64,000 bases of DNA, taken from positions 62,001 to 126,000 of the forward strand of contig NC_082604.1 in assembly GCF_030936135.1 (NCBI RefSeq), given 5' to 3'. The position numbers were made by a program, and so were the translations under genes. Each line of letters opens with the position of its first letter. The first letter of the stretch is position 1. Below, piece by piece: positions 12,445 through 25,069 of this stretch. The notes below the pieces were generated by a model. The model saw only the letters and a list, made by a program, of their open reading frames with translations, did not search any database and was not told where the DNA came from. The DNA comes from Gavia stellata (lineage: Eukaryota; Chordata; Aves; Gaviiformes; Gaviidae).

Positions 12445-15400
12445 GCTCAGCACAAGATGCCTAAAGGGCAGTGTATCTTTTTTCCCCCAATGGCACCCTT
12501 GTGCTTGGCGGGACCACATGTGGGTGACACCGAGGCTGGGGGCTGCCAGCTGCATGGCCCCTCCCAGATCTTCGTGGGCTGGGCACAACGCAGTCATGCT
12601 GGGACAGACCCCAGAGCAGGGGTCTCCCCATGGGGTCCTGGGGCCTTGCCTCCCACTGCCCATGGGGATCCCCTTGCCACCCCTCCCACCATGGCACGAC
12701 CACCTCTGGCACCAGCAAGGGCTGGCGCAGGGAACAGCCCAGGAGAGCCCTGACCATACCACCACAGCAGGCTTTGCCCTCCCCGGTGTCCTGCCATGCT
12801 GGGCCCCCCCACAGCACTTGCCCAGGGACACAGTGGGGGCGTATCAGGGGAAAAGGGAGGCACTGGGGGGAGTAGGGGGCACTGGAGGATGGGTGGGGAG
12901 AACCAAGGGAGGCACAGAAGTTTACGGGGATGTGGGCAGGGGACCGAAGAGGGGCACTGGGGGACAACTGGGGAATGTCAGGGGGATCTTAAAGGGGTGG
13001 AGCAGAGGGACAGAGTGTAGCAGAGGCGTCTAGCTGACCCATCGGACCCCTGCCCACTAACACAGGCCCCACTGGTGCTGCTTCTCAGCCCCGGCCGGCC
13101 TGGGCATATCTGCGTGGGGCAGGGGCAGCTCCACACAGGGAGCCCACCAGCAGAGATGTGGTTTCATGCCTCAGGCTGCTGGGCACCCTGGCCCCAATGC
13201 GAGCCCATGTAAGCCCCTGGTCCCCTGTCCTGGGGGTCCCACCATATGTATGATCCTAACTGAAGACTCTGCAAAGTTTGCTCAAACACGTGTTCCCCCC
13301 TTGCACAGTCACGTTTCTTGACAGAGGTGAGGATGGAGCTGGAAGAGGGAGTCGAGCCCCTGACTGGGTGGAACACCAGGCCTGGGGAGGCTCCTGCTGT
13401 GGAAGGGGCACCAGCGAGGGCCAGGGGTTTCCCTGGGCACTGGCAGTGCTGAAGGCTCTGGCAGTCCTGGGAGGTGAGTGTGCCAGGCACGGGGCAAGCG
13501 ACTGAGCTGGACCTTCTCCAGCAGCAGGCATTTGTATGAGGGGGGCTCGGAGGGACCCCCGTCCTGCCTCACTGCTGCAGGTCAGTCTGAGGCACGTGTG
13601 AGCCCTGGCTCCCTGCACATCGGGCTTTGCACTGCCCTCAAACGGTCTGAGCCTCCTCCCAACCCCACAGAGCTTCTCAGCCCTGCCGGTAACTCCTATT
13701 TCCCCCTGACTTGCTGCTTGCATGGGCCAGACGCCTTGGTTCAGCTGCATCGCCTGAAAGAAGGACCAAGAAGCCAGAGCCATGCGGAGAGAGGTCCCTG
13801 CAGAGTGGAGTCCCTGGGGATAAATGTCTTTGGGGGAGGTCTCTCATATCAGCCCAGGCCCAGAAAACAGATGAACCTGTGGGGTGGGAAGGTTCCAGTA
13901 GGCAAGAGCTGAAAGGGGCTGAGCTCTGCCTGCTAGCCTGTTTTATGAGCTCTCCTGACAGCAGTAACAGCAACTACAGCAACCCCAACAGCCGCTGAAG
14001 ACGGGCTATTTACAGAGCACGATCTCCTCTGAACAAATACAAGCGTAACTCTTGACACCTCGCTTCCCCCCAAGCAGCCCGCTCCTGCCCCACTCCTGGG
14101 ACAGGAGCAAGCTCTGGGCTGGGTGGGGGGCTGGAGGGAAGCCTGTGACACTGGTCCACAGGGACCCAGTGCCCCCAGGAGCCCCAGGCCAGCACAGCCC
14201 CAATCCTGCAGCTGCGGTCCCCCAGGGCACAGCCAGGCTGCACTGTCCCATTGTGCCACACCCCCTCCGTGGGAGGTGAGGGGTCCCCAGGCACTCCCTG
14301 TGCATGGAGGGCTGGGGGCAGCCTAGGCTCTTGGGGTGCTGGGACCCAGAGATTGGGCTGTCGGACATTCCCTGCTCCAGGAGCAGAACGGGTGCCATGG
14401 GTGACGCATCAGATGTGGCCGTCCCTGTTGCTGCTCTCAAAACTTCAGGCAGAAATCCCTCCAGAGGCCAGGACAAACCCCACCTCAGCTGCGGCATCCC
14501 CCCAATGGCCGACAGATTTCCCTGCCTTCCCACCACAGGCCGGCCCTGTCACCCTGAGCCCCAAGGAGCAGCGATGGGTGAGGGCTCTCCGGCAAGGAAG
14601 GAGGGGTGAGAGGGGAAATTTGCTCATCCAAGGGCTGAAGGAAGGCTCTGGGATGCACGGTGGCTTCCCCACCCGTTGCACCCCAAGGTGAAAGGCGAGG
14701 GGCAGAGCACAGCTGGAGCCAGAGGAGCACAGCTGGAGCTGGGGCTGCCTGACTAGTCAGGGATGGAGGGAGGGAAGGGTGTGTGGAGGGATGTCTGTGA
14801 CTTTTTCTGGGAATGCTGTCTCAGACACCCCCCCCAGAACTAAACTAGGGCCATGCCTCCCCATGCTCCTTGCTTAAACTTCCCACCCTTTGACAGAGCT
14901 CCTTGATGCGACCAGCTGGTTTCCAAGGCTGAGCCTGGCACAGGACGGAGGACAGTTGGGGTCGGCCCCTTTTGGATCCTCAGAGTGGAGAATGACATCC
15001 TTAACTGCATCAAGAGGGCAGATGCGGAGAGAGGGATGATACTGGAACAACGAGGTTGGAGAGCTGCCTAAGGTCAAGACCTGCAAGCAAGACTAAAGTA
15101 AGCCCTGGCTTACCCAGGTCACCATGGGATGGAAGGGGACTCTCTGCGGAGGAGCTCTCCTGGACAGATGTCCCCACCACAGACATGTACAGCTCCTCCA
15201 AGGGTCACTCCGGGTGTCTCGGCAGCCTTTTCCGGAGCCTTTTCCTCAGGGATCTGGACAAACCTATAACAGAACTGACCATAGAAGGGAAGGAGTGCAG
15301 GTGCCACTTCTGGGGGCAGGGATGACAAGGTTTCAGTCGGAGTCTCGCATCACAAGGAGTGCCCTGTAGTCAGCAAGATGATCTTTTCTCAATTCTTTAC

Positions 15401-16749
15401 TCTTGCCCACCCCATCCCAAAACCACCCCTGAACCACCAGCTGCCTCCTCTGGCAAGAAATAGGCAAGTTGAACTACAGAAGCATTCTGAAGAGGAGAAT
15501 TATTTTGTTTAAAACTCGATTTATACTTGGTTAGTAATTCCTTATCAATTATTCTGATTATTAATTTTATTTTCACACAGGCGTTTTTCAACATTTAAGA
15601 AGATGCAGCTGTGAGAAGCGCACAGCACAGAGCAGCCTGTGACAGTCCCCGTTGTCTCCGTAGGATGAGGAGCAGCCCCAGGAGCTGCCCTTGGACAGAA
15701 GGACGGCGCAGGACAAGCGCGGAGGAGCCGCTGCAAGGAAGGAACCGGGGACTCGCTGAGGCTGCCCAGGGATGTGTGTCACTGGGGCAGGAGGGCTGGG
15801 TCAGGGGTTGGGTACCGGGAAGGGGCAGCAGCAAGGCTGCCTTAAAAGCCTGGGTGCACAGGGGACCCCAGAGAAGCACCCAGGAGCGGTCATGCACCAG
15901 CGAGGTGACAACCTGCAGGCTGGCAGCACATCAGGCGGTACAAGCTTGCAGAGAAAAATGATGGCAATTAGTGACATCGCGTTTATAGCCATCAACAGCC
16001 ACAACATTACTGCAGTTATTTCCAGTCTCAGAGCAAGTGCTGCTGCCATATTTCCCAGTTGGAAGCACTCCCAGCTTCCCAGCACATGGAAACTTTCATC
16101 ACGTTTCAATTACTTCTTGTACCTTAATGACTTCAGATTTCTGCTCTGCCCGCAGATGTAAGGAGATTATTTTCTGAATGTTCAAACTCAAAAAAACAGA
16201 CTTTGTCTTTTGAAAAACGTGCAACTGAAAAGCTCACCGCAGAAACGGAACTCTCTCCATCCTGGAAGCCAGAGGAGCAGCAAGGCTCTGCAAAGGCGCT
16301 GGGCCCCAGGACACCCCCGTGCCCACCCCCAGCCTCTCCCAGCACCCGCGAGCTGTGGAAACCCGTCCCGCAGGCAGAAGGCAAGAACCCGCCCGGGGCC
16401 AGCTCTCGCCTCCCGGCTTCGTGCCGGCTTCTGATGGATGCACCTTGGCTCCGGGAGCTCCCACCCTCTGCAACACCACTCTGAGGCTGCTTCATCACCC
16501 TAAAACCACCCAATTCACGTCACCACAAAGAGCAGCAAGCATTGAGCGTGTCCTTTTTTCCACACTTGAACTAAAGGGCGGAAATTAACTTGCCCTCCGT
16601 TCATCCGACCGACAAACCCTACGGACACAACGTACCCTCACGGACACCAAAAACCTGCCAAATCCGAGGGAAAAGGCCAACTCAGTCGCACACCAGCACG
16701 CCTGAACAGCCCGGGCTCTGGCAACGGACCTTCAACGACGTAAAAACCA
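12445..16749. other. Intergenic spacer, no gene recognised
   Basis: No family is recognisable on either strand. Open frames here are short, overlap on both strands and have no family resemblance. A G-rich purine stretch lies at about 12830-13020. The stretch 15380-16150 is AT-richer. The last 600 bases grade into the CpG island. Confidence 0.5.
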
Positions 16750-16883
16750 GAACCGGGTGAAGTTTGGGGGCTTCGGGACAAAGCTCTCCCCGCTCCGGGC
16801 GCTCCCGCCCCGGCCCCGCCGCGCTCCCCCACCGCCGGTTCCGGCCGCTGCCGCCTCCCGGGGCCGGGGCCGCCCCGCCCGCC

Positions 16884-16901
16884 CTCATGAATATTCATGA
16901 G
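16884..16901. promoter_or_regulatory. Perfect 18-bp palindrome, POU-dimer-like site
   Basis: CTCATGAATATTCATGAG is an exact palindrome and the only AT-rich run inside an otherwise almost pure G/C island. Its core, ATGAATATTCAT, resembles the palindromic MORE element bound by POU-domain dimers (ATGCATATGCAT type). Binding is inferred from the motif only. Confidence 0.5.
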
Positions 16902-16992
16902 CCGCCGCTCAGGCCGGCTCCGCCCCCGCCGCGGGGAGCCCCGGCAGCGCGGCCCGGCGGGGAGCGGGGCGGGGGGAGAACGGGGCGGCGGG

Positions 16993-17016
16993 GGGACGGG
17001 GACGGGGACGGGGACG
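16993..17016. repeat. GGGGAC hexamer tandem repeat
   Basis: Four GGGGAC units followed by GGAGCCGGGCC. Each unit carries a G4 run, so the plus strand fits a G-quadruplex motif. A nearly identical run occurs at about 33117-33145. Confidence 0.75.
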
Positions 17017-17239
17017 GAGCCGGGCCGGGCCGCGGGGCGGAGGGGCGGAGGGGCGGGGGCTCCCGCAGGGACACGCTGCAGCGGGGCTGCTGCCCGCCGC
17101 CACGGAGCGAAGTGCGCCGGGAGGAGGGGCCGTGTGCGGCAGCGGGACCGGCACCGAGACACGGCCTCTGCCGCGGCTCTGCCGCTGCCACCCGTCACTG
17201 GAGGAGCGCTGGGTAACGACTGCATCATCGACGGCGTGA

Positions 17240-20200
17240 CTATCCAGAGTCCTCCCCCTCCGCAGGATGCCTCCTGCCCCCTCTCCTCCTCCTCTTCCAC
17301 TTCTCCTCCTCCTCAGCAGTCCTTGACCTCCTCCTCCTCCTCCTCACAAGCCCTTGTGCTCAGGAGTCCTCCTCTTCCTCCTCCTCCTCTTCAGGAGTCC
17401 TCATCTTCCTCAGGAGTCCTGCTCCTCCTCCTCCTTTATAGCAGTCCTCCTCCTCAGGAGTCCTCCTATGTCCTCCTCAGAAGTTCTCTTCCCATTCAGG
17501 AGTTCTCCACCTCTTCATCAGGACTTCCCCTCCTCCACCTCCTCAGGACTTCTCCTCAGGACTTCAACAGAGTTCTCCTCAGGAGTCCTTCTCTTCCACC
17601 TACAGGAGTCCTCCTCAGGACTCCTCCTCTTCCTCAGGAGTCCATCTCTTCCTCCTCCTCAGGCTTCCTCCTTCAACTCCTCAGGAGCCCTCCTTCTCTT
17701 CCTCCTCCTCCCCCTCCTCAGGAGTCCTCCTCCTCCCCCTTCTCAGGAGTCCTCCTCTTCAGGACTTCTCCTCCTACACAGGATGCCTCCTTCCTCAGAG
17801 TTCTCCTCCTCAGGAGTCCTCCTCTTCCTCAGGAGTCCATCTCTTCCTCCTCCTCAGGCTTCCTCCTTCAACTCCTCAGGATTCCTCCTTCTCTTCCTCC
17901 TCCTCCCCCTCCTCAGGAGTCCTCCTCCTCCCCCTTCTCAGGAGTCCTCCTCTTCAGGACTTCTCCTCCTACACAGGATGCCTCCTTCCTCAGAGTTCTC
18001 CTCCTCAGGAGTCCTGCTCTTCCTCAGGAGTACTCGTCCTCAGGAGTCCTCCTTATCTTCCTCTTCCTCAGGAGTCTTCTTCCTAATCCACCTCCTCAGA
18101 AGTCCTCCTTCACCTCCTCCTCTGGAGGAGTTTACCTCTTCCCCCTAAGGAATTCTCCTCCTCGTCCTCCTCAGGTGTCCACTCCCTCTTTCTCCTCAAG
18201 AGTTCTCCTCCTCCTCCAAAGACCTTATCCTGCTCAGGAGTCCTCCCACTTGTCCTCATGAGTGCTCCTTCTGCTCTATATGATTCGTCCTCCTCAGGAC
18301 CCTTTTCTCCTCCTCCTACTCAGGACTTCTCCTTGTATAGGTTCTCCTCCTCAGGAGTCCTTCTCTTCCTCCTCCTCCTCCTCAATGGTCCTCCTCTTCC
18401 TCCTTCTTCTCCTAAGGAGTCTTCTTATTCCTCCTCCTCCTCCTCAGGAATCCTCGTCCTTCTCCTACTCAGGTCTCCTTATGGTACAGAATTCTCCTCC
18501 TCAGGAGTCCTCGTCCTCCTCAGGAGTCCTCCTCTTCAGGAGTCCTCCTCCTCTTCCTCCTTCTTCTCCTAAGGAGTCGTCTTCTTCCTCCTCATCATCC
18601 GGAATCCTACTCCTACTCCTACTCAGGACTCTTTCTTGTACAGAATTCTCCTCCGGAGTCCTTGTCCTCCTCAGGAGAACTCCTCTTCAGGAGTCCTCCT
18701 CCTCTTCCTCCTCCTCAGGAGTCCTCCTTCACCTACTCAGAAGTCCTCCTCTTCAGGAATCCTCCTCCTTCTCTTCCTCCTCTTGAGGAGTCCTCCTCCT
18801 CTTCCTCCTCCTCAGGAGTCCTCCTTCACCTACTCAGAAGTCCTCCTCTTCAGGAGTCCTCCTCCTTCTCTTCCTCCTCTTCAGGAGTCCTCCTATGTCC
18901 TCCTCAGAAGTTCTCTTCCAATTCAGGAATTTTCCACCTCTTCATCAGGACTTCCCCTCCTTCTCCTCCTCAGGACTCCTCCTCCTCCTCAGGACTACTC
19001 CTCCTCCTCAGGACTACTCCTTCAAAAGAGTTCTTCTCCTCAGGAGTCCTCCTTTTCCTCCTAGAGGAGCCCTCCTATTCAGGAGTCCTCCTCCTCCTCC
19101 TCCTCCTCAGGAGACCTCCTATTCAGGAGTCCTCCTCCTCCTCCTCCTCAGGAGACCTCCTATTCAGGAGTCCTCCTGCTCATGAGGCCATCTCTTTCTG
19201 CTCCTCAGGATTCATCCTTCAACTCCTAGGCGTTCTCTTCCTCCTCTTCCTCCTCGGGAGTCCTTCTCCTTCTCTTCCTCCTCAGGAGTCCACTCCTTTG
19301 TCCTCAAGAGTTGTTGTCCTCCTCCTCCTCAGAAGACCTTATCCGCCTCAGGAGTCCTCCCGCTCGTCCTCATGTGTGCTCCTTCTACTCCATACAAGTC
19401 ATCCTCCTCAGGACCCTTCCTCCTCCTCCTACTCAGGACTTCTTGTCTAGATTCTCCTCCTCAGGAGTCCTCCTCTTCCTCCTTCTTCTAAGGTGTCGTC
19501 TTCCTCTTCCTCAGGAATCCTCCTTCTACTGCTCAGGATTCCTTCTTCTACAGAATTCTCCTCTTCAGAAGTCTTCGTCCTCCTCAGGAGTACTCTTCAG
19601 GAGTCCTCCTTCACCTCCTCAGAAGTCCTACTGTTCAGGAGTCCTCCTCCTTCTCTTCCTCCTCCTCAGGAGTCCACAGAAGTTCTCTTCCTGTTCAGGA
19701 GTTTTCCACCTCTTCATCAGGAGTTCCCCTCCTTCTCCTCCTCAGGACTCCTCCTCCTTCAGAGTTCTCCTCTTCTCGAGTCCTCCTCTTCCTCCTAGAG
19801 GAGTCCTTCTATTCAGGAGTCCTCCTCCTCTACCTCTTCCTCCTCAGGAGTCCATCTCTTCCTCCTCCTCAGGATTCCCCCTTCACTTCCTCAGGAGTCC
19901 TTCTCCTTCTCTTCCTCCTCAGGAGTCTTCCTCTTTCTTCTCCTCCTCCCCCTTCTCAGGACTCCTCCTCTTCAGGACTCCTCCTCCTACACAGGATGCC
20001 TACTTCTACAGAGTTCTCCTCCTCAGGAGTCCTGCTCTTCCTCAGGAGTCCTCCTCCTCAGGAGTCCTCTGCCGCCTCCGCCGCTGCCGCCTCCTCCTCT
20101 GAAGTCGTCCTTCACCTCTGCCTCAGGGGTTTACATCTTCCTGCTAAGGAATTCCCCTCCTCCTCCTCCTCAGGAGGCCTTATCCTCCTCGGCAGTCCTC

Positions 20201-21537
20201 CCCCTTGTCCTCATGAGTGCTTCTTCTACTCAATAGAAGTCGTCCTCCTCAGGAGCCTTCCTCCTGCTCCTACTCAGGACTCCTCCTTTTCTAGATTGTC
20301 CTTCTCGGGAGTCCTCCTCCTCCTCATCCTCAGGAGTTATCCTCTTCCTCGTCGTTCTCTTCTTATTCCTCCTCCTCAGGAATCCCCCTCCTTCTCCTAC
20401 TCAGGACTCCTTGTACAGAATTCTCCTCTTCAGGAGTCCTCGTCCTCCTCAGGAGTACTCCTCTTCAGGAGTCTTCCTTCTCTTTCTCTTCCTCAGGAGT
20501 CCTCCTCCTTTTTTTCCTACTCAGAGTCCTCCTCTTCCTGCTAAGGAAACCTCCTCCTTAAGAAGAGGACTCCTTCTCCTCTTCAGGAGTCTTCCTCCTC
20601 TTCCTCCTAAGCAGTCCTCCTCTTCAGGAATACTACTACTACTACTCGTGACGCCTCCTTCTACAGTGTTCTCCTCTTCAGGAGTCCTGTTCCTCCTGAG
20701 GAGCGCTCCTCAGGAGTCCTCCTTCTCTTCCTCAGGAGTCCACCTCCTCTTCCTCCTCAGCTGGCCTTATCCTCCTCAGGAGTCCTCATCCTCATGAGTG
20801 CTCCTTCTACTCTAGAGGTGTCGTCCTCCTCAGGAGTCCTCATCCTCATGAGTGTTCCTTCTACTCTAGAGGTGTCGTCCTCCTCAGGAGTCCTCCTCCT
20901 CTTCCTACTCCATCTCCTCAGGAGTTTTCCTCCTCCTCCTCCTCTAGACTTCTTTTCCCCTTCATCATGAGTCCTCCTCCTCCTATGGTGTCCTCCTCCA
21001 TCTCATCTATAGGAGTCCTTCTCCTCAGGTGTCATTCTCATCCTCCTCCTCCTCCTCAGCAATTCTCCTCTTCCTCCTTCTCCTCTAGAGTCCTCTTCCT
21101 CATGAGTCCTTCTCCTCCTATGGAGTCGTTGTCATCCTCCTCTTCCTCCACAGTCCTCTTCCTCTTGAGTCCTCCTCCTCCTCCTCCTCTGGAGTCTTCC
21201 CCATCCTCCTCCTCCTGTATTGGAGTCCTTGTCTTCAGGTTTCCCTTTCTTCCTCCTCCTCAGAAATCCTCCTCCTCATCCTCAGGAGTTATCCTCTTAC
21301 TCATCGTTCTCTTCCTCCTCCTCTGCTTCCGCCTCAGGAGTCCTTCTCCTCCTTTTCTCTGGAGCCCTCCATGCCCTCAGGTGTCCTCCTCCTCCTCCTC
21401 CTCTTCTTCCTCCTCAGGAGTTCTCTTACTCCTCCTCCACAGGAGTTTGTCTCCTCTTCTTCCCCCTCATCCTTCTCCTCAGAACTCATCATAATCTTCC
21501 TCCTCCTCCTCCTCCTCCTCCTCCTCCTCCTCCTCAG
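17240..21537. repeat. 4.3-kb pyrimidine-rich minisatellite (TCCTCAGGAGTCC units)
   Basis: The plus strand is almost all CTC/TCC triplets broken every 15-30 bases by AGGAGTCCT, an odd-length quasi-palindrome. Longer units are also repeated: the block around TCCATCTCTT at 17641 recurs at 17836 (period 195 bp, near identical) and again more diverged at 19851. Because CTC/TCC/CCT triplets and this unit rarely form stops, long open frames appear in several plus frames; composition explains them and I see no coding evidence. The strand asymmetry could favour triplex (H-DNA) formation. Confidence 0.9.
21498..21535. repeat. Pure (CTC)n microsatellite
   Basis: About a dozen uninterrupted CTC triplets end the minisatellite immediately before the 145-bp satellite begins. 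It is likely length-polymorphic and prone to assembly error. Confidence 0.85.
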
Positions 21538-21540
21538 GAG

Positions 21541-22757
21541 TGCTCCAGGCATCTCCCGGAGTCTTTTGACCTCTTCTTTAGGGACATGAGATCCCAGGTA
21601 GCCGCCCCAGACTCCTCCAAGGACGCTACCCGAGATGTCTTTTCTCCTTTAAAGGAAACTCTCTCCTCTGGGATGCACCCGAGACTCCTCCCGAATATCT
21701 CCCAGAGAGTTTTGACTTCTGATTTAGGGACGTGGAATCCCGGGTAGCAGCCCCAGACTCCTCCAAGGAAGCTACCTCAGATGTTTTTTCTCCTTTAGAG
21801 GAAGATCTCTCCTCCGGGATATGCCCGAGACTCCTCCCAGGCATGTCCCGGGGTCTTTTGACCTCTTCTTTAGGGACCTGAGATCCCAGCTAGCAGTCCC
21901 AGACTCCTCCAAGGAGGCTACCTGAGATGTTTTTTCTCCTTTAGAGGAACATGTCTCCTCTGGGATGCACTCAAGACTACTCCAAGGCATGTCCCTGAGG
22001 CTTTTGACCGCTTCTTATGCACCTTAGACTCCACATAGTAGCCCCAGACTGCTCCAAGGAAAATTCACAAAATATTTTCTCTCTTTTAAAGGAAGATCTC
22101 TCCTCAGGGATCTGCCCGAGACTCCTCCCAGGCATCTCCCGGAGTCTTTTGACCTCTGCTTCAGGGACATGAGATCCCGGGTAGCAGCCCCAGACTCCTC
22201 CAAGGAAACTATCCGAGATGGTTTTTCACCTTTAAAGGAAACTCTCTCCTCCAGGATCTGCCTGATTTTCCTCCCAGGCATGTCCTCCAAGGCAGCTTCC
22301 CAAGTATATTTTTCTCCTTTGGAGGAAACTCTTTCCTCTGGGATCCACCCTAGACTCCTCCCAGGCATCTCCTGGAGTGTTTTGACCTCTGATGTAGTGA
22401 CGTGAGATCCCAGGTAGCAGCCCCAGACTCCTCCAACAAAGCTTCACGAGATGTTTTTTCTTCTTTAGAGGAAGTTCTCTCCTCCGGGTCCACCCCAGAC
22501 TCCTCCGAAGCAATTTCCAGAGTCTTCTGACCACTGCTTCAAGGACCTGAGATCCTGGGTAGCAGCTCCAGGCTCCTCGAAGGAAGCACCCAGAGTATAT
22601 TTTTGTCCTTTGGGTGAAACTCTCTCCTCCAGGATCTGCCCAAGACTCCTCCCAGGCATCTCCAGGAGTTTTTTCACGTGTGCTTTAGGGATCTGAGACC
22701 CAGGGTAGCAGCCCCATACTCCTCCAAGGAATCTACCCAAGATGGTTTTTCCTCTTT
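21541..22757. repeat. ~145-bp tandem satellite, about nine diverged units
   Basis: Unit landmarks recur at about 21551, 21697, 21840, 21983, 22133, 22275 (truncated), 22361, 22504 and 22655. Each unit runs GGCATCTCCCGGAGTCTTTT, then a dozen bases on GGGACCTGAGATCC, then AGCAGCCCCAGACTCCTCCA, then a TTTTTTCTCCTTTAGAGGAA-like part. Units differ by roughly 10-25% by eye. The minus strand is open over single units, but the family is not a protein I recognise. Confidence 0.85.
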
Positions 22758-23280
22758 TGGAGAGCAGAGTGGATGGGCAGAATCACCTCCCTTGACCTGC
22801 TGGCCACGCTGCTTTTGATCTAGCCCAGGATACAGCTGGCTTTTGGGCTGTGAGCGCACATTGCCAGCTCATGTCCAGCTTTCCGTCCACCAGTACGCCC
22901 AAGTCCTTCCTTGCAGGGCTGCTCCCAATCCATTCATCCCCCAGCCTGTATTGATACCGGGCATTGCCCCGACACAGGTGCAGGACCTTGCACTTGGCCT
23001 TGTTGAACCTCATGAAATTCGCATGGGCCCACTTCTCAGGCTTGTCCAGGTCCCTCTGTATGGCATCCTATCCTTCAGGCGTGTCATCTGCACCACTCAG
23101 ATTGGTGTCATCTAAACTTGCTGAGGGTGCACTCGATCCCACTGTCTATGTCATTGATGAAGATATTAAACTGTACTCGTCCCAGTATGGACCCCTGAGG
23201 GACACCGCTTGTCACTGATCTCCATCCGGACATTGAGCTGTTGACCACTGCCCTCTGGATGCGACCATCCAACCAATTCC

Positions 23281-23559
23281 TTATCCACCGGACAGTCCAT
23301 CCATCAAATCCATCTCCAATTCAGAGAGAAGGATGTTGTGGGGGACCCTGTCAAAGGCCTTACAGAAGTCCAGGTAGGTGACATCCAGAGCTCTTCCCTT
23401 GTCTGCTGCTGTAGTCACTCCGTCATAGAAGGCCACTAAGTTGGTCAGGCAAGACTTGCCCTTGGTGAAGCCATGCTGGCTGTCTCGAATCGCCTCCCTG
23501 TCCTCCATGTGCCTTAGCATAGCTTCTAGGAGGATCTGTTCCATGATCTCCCCAGGCAC
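23281..23559 (-). pseudogene. CR1 reverse transcriptase fragment
   Basis: The 92-codon open stretch starts [14 protein letters not shown] and contains [18 protein letters not shown], the conserved palm block of CR1-clade reverse transcriptases. The polymerase would copy CR1 RNA at the genomic nick. The downstream catalytic [FY]xDD block is not in this open stretch, so it is inactive. Confidence 0.85.
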
Positions 23560-23864
23560 ACAGGTGAGGCGGACAGGTCAGTCGTTCCCAGCATCCTCCT
23601 TCCGATCCATTTTAAAAATGGGTGCAATGTTTCCCTTTTCCCAGTCACCAGGGACTTCACCTGGCTGCCATGACTTTTCAAACAGCATGGAGAGTGGCTT
23701 GGCAACTACATCAGCCCATTCCCTCAGGACTCCGGGATGCATCTCGTCAGGTCCCATAGACTTATGTACGTCCAGGTTCCTCAGGGAGTCACAAAACCTG
23801 ATCTTCTCTTACAGTGGGAGCGACTTTGCTCCCTCAGTCCCTGTCTTGCAGTCCATCGATAACC

Positions 23865-24452
23865 ACCAGTGGCAGTCATGATGGCTGTGTCTGGTGGTGA
23901 TGGCTGCGTCCGGCTCAAAGTGGATTCGGGAGACAGATAACAACACAATAGCCAAGTGCTGATAGAAACTAAGATCTCTGTGGTCGGTATGCAAATATCA
24001 CTAGGAGTCAGTCATCTTACCCCCATAAATAGTGAGCAGCCCAAGAGCCCTTTGAGCTCTCCTGCACGGCAGCAGGCTGCACGGCGGGATCTCCCCTTGA
24101 GCAGGGACGCCTCCCAAGGTTACGCCTGCCGCAGAGATCCCTTACGCCTCGGTGCTGAGAGAGTCCTTGCCGCAGCAGATCCTTGCTAAGTGACTAATAG
24201 CTTGCTAAACTTTGTAAGCTTCACTAAGATTATATCTTTGATATAGGAGTTTAGAATGCAAAGGGGGTCCTCTCTGAACCTCGTGAGTCAGCGGGAGGGT
24301 CTCCCTAACAGTTCTGTCTGACCCTGTCCTCTATGCAGTAAATAATCAAGTGTCCCTTGCCATCGAATCGTGTTAAACCACTGTCACATTTACTGTGAAA
24401 CAGAGATTTAACAAGGTTTGATATCAATAAACATATTGCTGCTTCTCTCTTA
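23865..24452 (+). mobile_element. Solo LTR nested in the CR1
   Basis: The CR1 is interrupted between its RT and endonuclease parts by about 590 bp holding a promoter-like ATAAATAG box (24025-24032) and AATAAA (24426-24431) in LTR order on the plus strand. No retroviral coding sequence adjoins it, so it is a solo LTR of an avian ERV. Exact termini and target duplication could not be fixed; part of the CR1 linker is also missing. Confidence 0.65.
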
Positions 24453-24469
24453 GGAGCAAAGTGCATCTA

Positions 24470-24900
24470 TCATGCCATCCACGCCACGCTGTCCATTACC
24501 TGGCTTAAGAAGTTATCCTCAGTGCTCTCCGGGAGTCTCCTGCATCGCCTACAGCTCGCCGTGCTACTTTTCCAGCAGATGTCGGGGTGGTGGAAGTCCC
24601 CCAGCGGGACGAGAGCCTGCGAGTGCGATGCCTCCTGTAGCTGGAGTGAGAAGGCTTTGTCAATACGCTCCCCTTGATCTGGTGGCCTGTAGTAGACACC
24701 AACCATAAGGTTACCTTTGTTTCCTCGGTCTCTAGTTTCACCCACAAGCTTTCAACTTGCTCGTGGCTGTCCTCCAGAGACAACTCTTCACAATCTATCC
24801 ATTTCTTGACATAGAGGGCAAGCCCTCACCCCCTCCTTCCTTGCCTGTCCCTTCTGAACAGCCTGCAGCCATCCATAGCCCCACTCCAGTCATGGGGTTC
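24470..24900 (-). pseudogene. CR1 endonuclease domain fragment
   Basis: Reads (minus) LMVGVYYRPPDQGE then ALVPLGDFHHPDICWKS, the APE-like endonuclease signature of CR1 ORF2 that nicks target DNA. The usual GDFN is GDFH here. The frame closes just before the LTR insertion. Confidence 0.8.
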
Positions 24901-25069
24901 CTCCCACCAGGTTTAAGTAATGGCAACTAGGTTGTAGCTTTCTAGCAGCACGGTGGCTTCCAGCTCCTCCTGTTTGCTGCCCTGTATGCATTGGTGCAGA
25001 GGCACTTCAGCTGGGCTATCAGCCATGTCACCTCCTCAGAGGAACACACATTAATTCCTTTGAGGTATT

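Larger units (their letters stand above)
16750..17225. promoter_or_regulatory. CpG island, candidate promoter
   Basis: Very GC- and CpG-dense DNA with many GGGCGG/CCGCCC boxes and no TATA box, as in housekeeping-type vertebrate promoters. A donor-like site (CTGG|GTAACG) lies at about 17213. On the plus strand, transcription would run straight into the pyrimidine minisatellite; on the minus strand, into the 12-16 kb spacer. No gene on either side could be tied to it. Confidence 0.55.

Noticed and set aside
16897-18261. 454-residue plus-strand open frame from the CpG island into the minisatellite
   Set aside because: Pure product of stop-poor CTC/TCC repeats joined to GC-rich DNA; several plus frames are open, and no domain or splice support is seen.
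17240-22757. CRISPR-like direct repeats
   Set aside because: Repeats are contiguous, diverged and of variable length without unique spacers, in a vertebrate genome.
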